From positions 682,001 through 746,000 of the forward strand of contig MJGA01000005.1 in the NCBI GenBank assembly GCA_001910725.1: DNA of 64,000 bases, written 5' to 3'. Position 1 is the first letter of the stretch. Every line of letters starts with the position of its first letter. Source of the stretch: Phanerodontia chrysosporium. Lineage: Eukaryota > Basidiomycota > Agaricomycetes > Polyporales > Phanerochaetaceae. The position numbers and the translations under genes are program-made. Below are positions 56,423 to 64,000 of this stretch, piece by piece. The notes beneath the pieces were generated by a model, which worked only from the letters and a program-made list of their open reading frames with translations, was not told where the DNA came from and ran no database searches.

Positions 56423-57623
56423 TCAAGCTGACTTTTTGTCGTTGTCGTCGTCGGCAGAGTCATCATCGTCGCCCGTGACATTGAACATGCCACCAACGTC
56501 GGCATATGGGCTCTTGATGAGGATAGCCTCCGCCTCGATGTTCTGTAACAGGAGTCTTAGCCACAAGGTTCGACGACGCAATGCGACACTCACCCCAATG
56601 GTGATGTTGGACCTCATCCCGACCAACCCCACATTGCCAAAGGTGATGCGAGGACTTAGCGCACCGATGTACTGAGAGAAATAAGGTAGGGATGTGAGGA
56701 AATTCTCAATGTAGACCGGTTTCGTTCCATTTGGCCTGGGGAAGAGGAATGTGATGTTAAAATCCAGATGGTCCGGGGCGGAGAGATTCGGCGGGACCTG
56801 TGGACGACATGAGGTCCAAACACACACATGATTCAATGAGAGTACGCACGTAGATGTACAGTCCGTCGGAGCCTGCGAGATTCATGAGACAGACACTGGT
56901 CTGTTCCCGAATTTCGGTACCCGTATATGACATCAGGACCTTCACAGTGGCCATCGTGTCGGAGGGGTCGGGGTTGATGCCAACAGTGAGGGAGCCTGTG
57001 ATGGGTCCTACCTTCGACGGCAGGCATGACACGTTTGACTGGACGAAGATTGTGCTCTCGACAGGTAACTCATACGCCAGACTAAGCTGAGGGGTTAGTA
57101 TTCAGCAACACAGTAAGGGACGATGCACGCACTGGGCACGCATGACTCCATTCTGCCACCTATCCTTGAAGTCCCAAGAATTGCATGCCGTCGCAGAGTC
57201 GACACAAACTGGGGTCTCTCCCAAGTTGAACCCCGGTAGCGAAGAATTGTTGCTCCACGCAGGCTGGGAAGGATAGAGCATACTCGGACTCTTGTAGCTC
57301 TGACCATCATGTCTTGTCTTCTGATAGGCAAAATGAGAGGCACGCAGAGAGGGACGATGCGAGGAGAAGACATACCACTACAATCAGGGGTACTCCGATG
57401 GCTACGGTCACTATAAAATATCCTATGAGGCCGTATATGATCCATTTCAACCTCCTGCGCCTTGGACTTGGCTTTAACGTCGTTTTCTGCTGCTGTTGCT
57501 CCTGCGAGGTCTCGTAGTCCGGAAGCGATGGCGTCGGGGTCCAGGCCGCCTGACTACTGGGTGGACAGGCGGCGGGCTAGCAATCTTAGGGAACTGCTCC
57601 TCGTCTTCATCGAGAATAATCAT
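56423..57623 (-). CDS. Single-pass membrane protein of unknown function (about 332 aa)
   Basis: Exons on minus: 57623-57376, 57320-57133, 57086-56850, 56797-56594, 56542-56423. A cytosolic N-terminus starts MIILDEDEEQFPKIASPPP and contains a Gln run and a basic patch (KPSPRRRRLKW). One membrane helix follows (IIYGLIGYFIVTVAIGVPLI), giving a type II layout. The large outer domain is beta-rich with several Asn-x-Ser/Thr sites (SNNSSLPGFN, FNITFLFPRPNG, RSNITIG) and conserved-looking cysteines. The C-terminus is very acidic (GDDDDSADDDNDKKS). I recognise the layout as common in basidiomycetes but know no function. Exon 1 is one base short at GGG 57559-57561, and the 57132-57087 junction is also one base off. 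Confidence 0.72.
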
Positions 57624-59191
57624 CGCAAGCGATGTGAGGAAGCAGAGAGCACAACTATCGCATCCAAGGGAACGACAAGCGGGGGACGAAGGGCGTTGTC
57701 GAGGACGTCGACGACGACGAACGTGGTCGTGAGTGTGGGAAGTGAGAGTGGGGGAGGGTTGGCGGCTAAATCCATACGCTTACACAAAACGACTGACCGA
57801 ACGAACAGAAATAATTAGCCGCCGTCTTTGCCTTGTGCAGTGCTCGTGTGGGCATCCTGCAAGTCATGCAGACCTCTTGTGCTTCAAGTGCAGAAGGTGA
57901 CGTCTCTAAAGCGTACATGCAACCGGAGAATCGCAGCAATTCTGATATCCAACAGACAGACCTGACGGCCTATCGTTAATAGTAGGCGACTGTGAGGCAT
58001 TCGGCCATGGCAAGGGAATAGTAACATCGAGCATCAGAACTGTTCTATGATTGTCTGTCGCTCATCGGATCGGCCAGGAGTACCCGCCGTCTGCGCTACG
58101 TTTCCCGCCACAGCAGATAAAAGGGCTGAAGCCCCAAAGCAAGACTAACTCATCGTTATCCACATCTATGCCTTCGACTGAGCATGTCTTCTCTTCGCAA
58201 CCAAGCGACATACGCTACTGTTGTATGTGTCTGTCTGCAGCGCTTGCCAATGCAATCCGGGAAGTCGCAGCGGAAGACCGTCTGGGCGCTCCGATTTGGG
58301 AGCGTCGGTCCTCCAGCTGGGCTCGAAGGGCCCGGGTGTAGCTCGTGATGTCATTCTCATAACATCAGGGAGACGTTGAGGACGAGACTCTGACGACACT
58401 GCGCGCGCGCGGAGGATGTGCGCAGTGAATATAGGCAGCAGCGCAAGTGCTTTCGCTGAAGTATCGGGGCAAGGGGGAGATATTCGGGCCTAGCATTGCA
58501 CAACCTACTGCCCCTTTCAAGATCGTGCAGGCCTTGCGCCATGAGCCGCCTTGACATCGCCATATAGTCTGTTGTGCCTTGGTCCTCGTTGAGCCAAGGC
58601 CAACCTAGAGGATGCCGAGTAAGGAAACCCTAAGATAACGTTCTGATAACACATCCGGTTACATAATTTCCTGGTATACAAAAGCTGAATGTTGGTTGTA
58701 AGGCGGCAGCGTCGCAGTTGTTAGGCTTTATACATTCTAAGTGCGAGAAAATGGGGGCAGTCTCTGCTACAGACGTTGTAGTCTGGCTTTCCGTCCAACG
58801 TTGAGCTGGAAAGCTTCAAGACTGGACGTTTCAAGTTTCAACGCTCCGCTGAATCGGAGCGAGCGCTCTTGCGTGATGCTTGGCTATCTTGTCCCTACGC
58901 ACCACCAAGCTTTGGCTGCTGTCAGTCCCAGAACGTCGTCGCAGCCCAGTGAATGCAGATCGTAGGCGTCATGGGAGGCCCGAAGCAATTTGGAATTACC
59001 GGCTCTGAGGAGGCCAGAAAACTTTCCGGAGGAGTGCTGGTCAGCATACGATTGCGTGATAACTGCAACATCGCACTCGCTATATAGCCTGCAGCTTGCA
59101 TGGCCCGCATTGACACCCAAAACTCCCCCAGCCTTCGTGGCGTCCTCAAAGAGATACCATACTGCTTTCTCTCGAAATTAGTACCCTAGAC
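57624..59191. other. Intergenic, no supported gene
   Basis: About 1.6 kb between the membrane-protein gene and ATP sulfurylase. A 96-codon plus frame at 58051-58341 is the longest; it has protein-like stretches (ALANAIREVAAEDRLGAPIW) but no motif or splice support. The right end carries the ATP sulfurylase promoter. Confidence 0.45.
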
Positions 59192-61239
<2,048 letters not shown>

Positions 61240-61758
61240 ACGTCTTTGTTTAGACTTGGCATACCCTTGTACCATCTTGGCCGCTCTGGCCCCCGGAATC
61301 GCGTCCGCCTTAGTCCTCTTGTGTCCCGTCCTCGTCGGACTGACATCCTCACGCGCACTGTATACCATACATTGTATTCATGTCTTTCCCACCCACAATA
61401 GATCCTCTGTAGCATTTCTCTCCGTTGGCGACATACATACGGCATTCGCTCGCACTCGCTTGCGGTGATACATGGCTGTGTGGTTTGTGATGTGGGCGAT
61501 GTATCCAGCGGCGCCCGGAGGCCTACTTGCTTGCTGATCATCAAGGCTGTGTAAGCGCGCGCCTTGCCGCCTCGCCTCGCCTCCGGCCGCCACCACTTCA
61601 AATAATAGACCCTCACGTTCTTTACATGCCTCTGCTTTAAGGACCCTACACTACTAGTTCGATACCCGGACTGCTCGACTCCTTTCTCCACTAGCCAGGA
61701 CACCTTAATCGCGACTTGTCTGCATTCGACTCGCCTGGTGCGCGTCGTACTTTGAGCT
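61240..61758. other. Intergenic
   Basis: 3' region of ATP sulfurylase and promoter of the aspartic protease. No gene was seen. Confidence 0.5.
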
Positions 61759-63538
61759 ATGCAGCTTCTGACGACCTCGCTGTTGCTTTGCCTGTCTTTT
61801 TTGCTCGAGGCAAATGCTATACGGATAAGCGGAAGGCGGATGCCATGGGAGGAGAGGCTGCAGAAACGAGGGGCGATGACCGCCACATTGCGGGACGATG
61901 GAGACCTCAAGTACTTCACGAATATTACCCTGAACGATGAGGTATTCCCCGTACTCATCGACACTGGAAGGTGCGTAATTTGCAGTACTTCTCGAAACTT
62001 GCTCACAATTCTTGCCGTAGCTCTGATTTGTACGTCGCGGGCAATGTCGCCGGTGCCGGTAACACGGGGAAGAAGGCGACGGTCAATTATGCCATCGGCG
62101 CTGCTTCAGGTGAGAGCAGCCCATACGCGTATCCTGGGACACCTATCTCACCATGTATCACTCCAGGGCCTATCCTTACCGCTAAAATGGAACTCGAGGA
62201 GTTCACCGTCATGAACCAGGCCTTCATCCTCGACCAGAGTGGGAATAACCCCAAAGGCGAGGGTCTTCTTGGCCTTGGACCTAACTCTGGATCGGAGGTT
62301 CGCTCGGTACTCAACAACCCGGACGGCGACGCACCGCTGGATCGTATCTTCCGCCAAAACACATCGACACCGAACTACCTCACAATCTACCTAGGCCGCA
62401 GCGATGACCCAACAGATCCCTTCCCTGGCGACCTGACAATCGGACATCCCGTACCAGGCTTCGAGAATGTAACAAGAATGCCTAAGCTACCCGTTTTCGA
62501 AGTCAAAGACGGCATAGGACAACATTGGCAGACTCTGCTCGACGTCGACGGCATTATTGGTCCCGACGGCCAGCCAGTCCAGGTCACATCACACGTAAAA
62601 AATGGTGGGAAGAACAGATTGAATGCCATCTTCGACAGCGGCTTTTCCCTTCCTCAGGTGCCAAAGTGAGTTGTCGTGCAATATCTGCCTGCGGCCCCAT
62701 CTCTAATGTCATGCAGGGCTGTCGCGGACGCATTCTATGCGCGCGTCCCTGGTGCGCAACTTGTCAACTATACCGGCCTAGGGGAGGTATATACCTTGCC
62801 GTGCGACGTTGAGCTGAACGTCACGTTCAAACTTGGCAACGTCAGCTACCCCATCCACCCGCTTGATACGAGTCTTTCCTCACTTGGCAAGACGGACGCT
62901 ATGGGGAATCCCGTCTGTGTTGGTTCCTTCCAGCCTATCCTGCCTGGCGCAGAGGCCAGTACGTATGACATGATTCTCGGGATGGCATTCCGTAAGTTCT
63001 TTCGTCCTTGAGTCTCTCCACAACTAACCAATTGACCGATGATTCAGTGCGTAACGCGTACATGCTCATAAACTACGGTGACTTCGTGGACGGGTCGTCC
63101 TCCAAGACGGCTGATCCATACATCCAGCTGCTCCCACTGACCGAGGACTTGGCCGAAGCTCATTCCGACTTTGTCCGCGTACGCCTCATGGGTGTGGACA
63201 ATACTGGCGACTTCAAGCTCTTGCCAGCGTCAGTCCTGCCCCCGAACAACGACGACAATACCGACGATGACAGTGGCGAGAGCTTCGCAGAGAAGGTGCA
63301 TCCGTACCTGCCGTACATTATCGCAGGTAGCGCCATCCTTGGCGCAGCCTTGCTCATCGGTATCGCCATGTGCATTGCGCAGAGCCGTCGCAAACGGTAC
63401 CATCGCCTCCCGGACCCTGCACCCTCTGGCTTGGAGTACGGCCCGTACCGAGGCCAGACCGATCCGTATACCCAAGAGTACAACCCTTACGATCAGGATG
63501 CGCCCTTTATGCAATACCAGCCGTCCCGACGATACTAG
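61759..63538 (+). CDS. Membrane-anchored aspartic protease (pepsin family A1)
   Basis: Secreted, cell-surface-anchored aspartyl protease. Exons: 61759-61970, 62021-62109, 62167-62665, 62717-62991, 63048-63538; 521 aa, all in phase. Signal peptide about 1-20, then a short propeptide-like segment with KR (LQKRGAMTA). The first catalytic motif is LIDTGSSDLYVAG and the second is AIFDSGFSLPQVP (Asp-Ser-Gly instead of Asp-Thr-Gly, which occurs in the family). Further family blocks are GEGLLGLGPNSGSE and YDMILGMAFLRNAYMLINYG. After the catalytic domain come an acidic Asn/Asp linker, a membrane helix (YIIAGSAILGAALLIGIAM) and a cytosolic tail with RRKR and Tyr/Pro-rich repeats (YGPYRGQTDPYTQEYNPY). 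A plasma-membrane rather than GPI-linked enzyme is inferred. Confidence 0.92.
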
Positions 63539-64000
63539 GCACCTCTGTCTTCGAGCCCTGCACCGTGCAGGGACGTCGCGTGTATAGTTCCTCCATTCAT
63601 TTGCCCCACGGACCTCCCATTTAGCACTGCTTCATTTCAGGGCTAGGTTATATAGTCTAGTCGATATCTAACCACTCACGACGGACGCTTGCTTCATGTA
63701 CACAACAGCCTATTTAGTACTCGATACCCGCAAAGAAGAGAACCCACGACGATCATACCAGCGGCGCCGCGCCGCTCCGTCTGAGAGCTCCTGAAGCGTG
63801 ACTGTGACTGGTGCCCGGCGCGGCCGGCGGAGGGAGCGGGCAGCGGCGGCGACGGCTTATCATGCGTGACAGCTGCCCGGCTCGACGCTGGGCACAGGGA
63901 CGCCCGATGCAGCGGAAGCGCAGAAGGAGGGCGTGACGGGGGACAATGAGCGGGAGTGTGACGGGTGTGACCCGATGTGACGGGCGTGGACGTTGCCGGC
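63539..64000. other. Right edge, no supported gene
   Basis: 3' region of the aspartic protease, then GC-rich sequence up to the window end. No gene was seen. Confidence 0.5.

Noticed and set aside
58051..58341. 96-codon plus-strand frame before ATP sulfurylase
   Set aside because: Some protein-like stretches but no recognisable domain and no credible intron; kept only as a note in the intergenic entry.

Overview
The window looks like nuclear DNA of a filamentous basidiomycete, most likely a wood- or litter-decaying agaricomycete. It is GC-rich and gene-dense, with about 30 protein genes. Introns are mostly 41-60 nt, with GT(A/G)NGT donors and CTNAC-like branch points. Recognisable fungal genes include ERT1/AcuK, ACR3, ERO1, MET3 with a kinase-like tail, PEX5, two family CE16 esterases and agaric-type F-box proteins. 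I saw no transposon, plasmid, phage or bacterial gene. Exon borders below were worked out by hand from splice signals and reading-phase closure, not from transcripts.

Layout. 1-10 kb: an 877-aa Ser/Pro-rich unknown protein (-), exosome cap subunit RRP4 (+), initiator tRNA-Met (-), a membrane-anchored ER cyclophilin (+), and CE16 esterase 1 (-). 10-20 kb: a small uncertain gene (+), CE16 esterase 2 (-), a C2H2-like protein (+), a short-chain dehydrogenase (-) divergent from the arsenite transporter ACR3 (+). 20-34 kb: CDC26-like (-), PRA1 (+), ERT1 (-), HemK/MTQ1 methyltransferase (+), F-box (+), PEX5 (-), a C2H2 transcription factor (-). 34-50 kb: a steryl-acetylhydrolase-like alpha/beta hydrolase (-), fused allantoicase/ureidoglycolate lyase (+), MRI1 (+), a secreted SLT/lysozyme-like protein (+), F-box (+), protein phosphatase 5 (+). 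50-64 kb: two related non-canonical zinc-finger proteins (-), ERO1 (+), a single-pass membrane protein (-), ATP sulfurylase (+), a membrane-anchored aspartic protease (+).

Themes. Most genes are housekeeping. Several concern sulfur and nitrogen recycling (MET3, MRI1, allantoin fusion), secretion and ER folding (ERO1, CypB, PRA1), and extracellular degradation (CE16 pair, SLT protein, aspartic protease). No gene cluster for one pathway is evident.

The most informative structural observations are: (1) a tandem CE16 pair whose last four coding exons match exactly in length; (2) a 7-nt and a 5-nt coding microexon; (3) three GC-AG introns; (4) a pair of paralogous CX2C...HX7H proteins I could not assign to a known family; and (5) about a dozen places in otherwise good genes where exactly one base seems to be missing, mostly in C or G runs. 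The last looks like an assembly artefact and affects how the second half of the window should be annotated.
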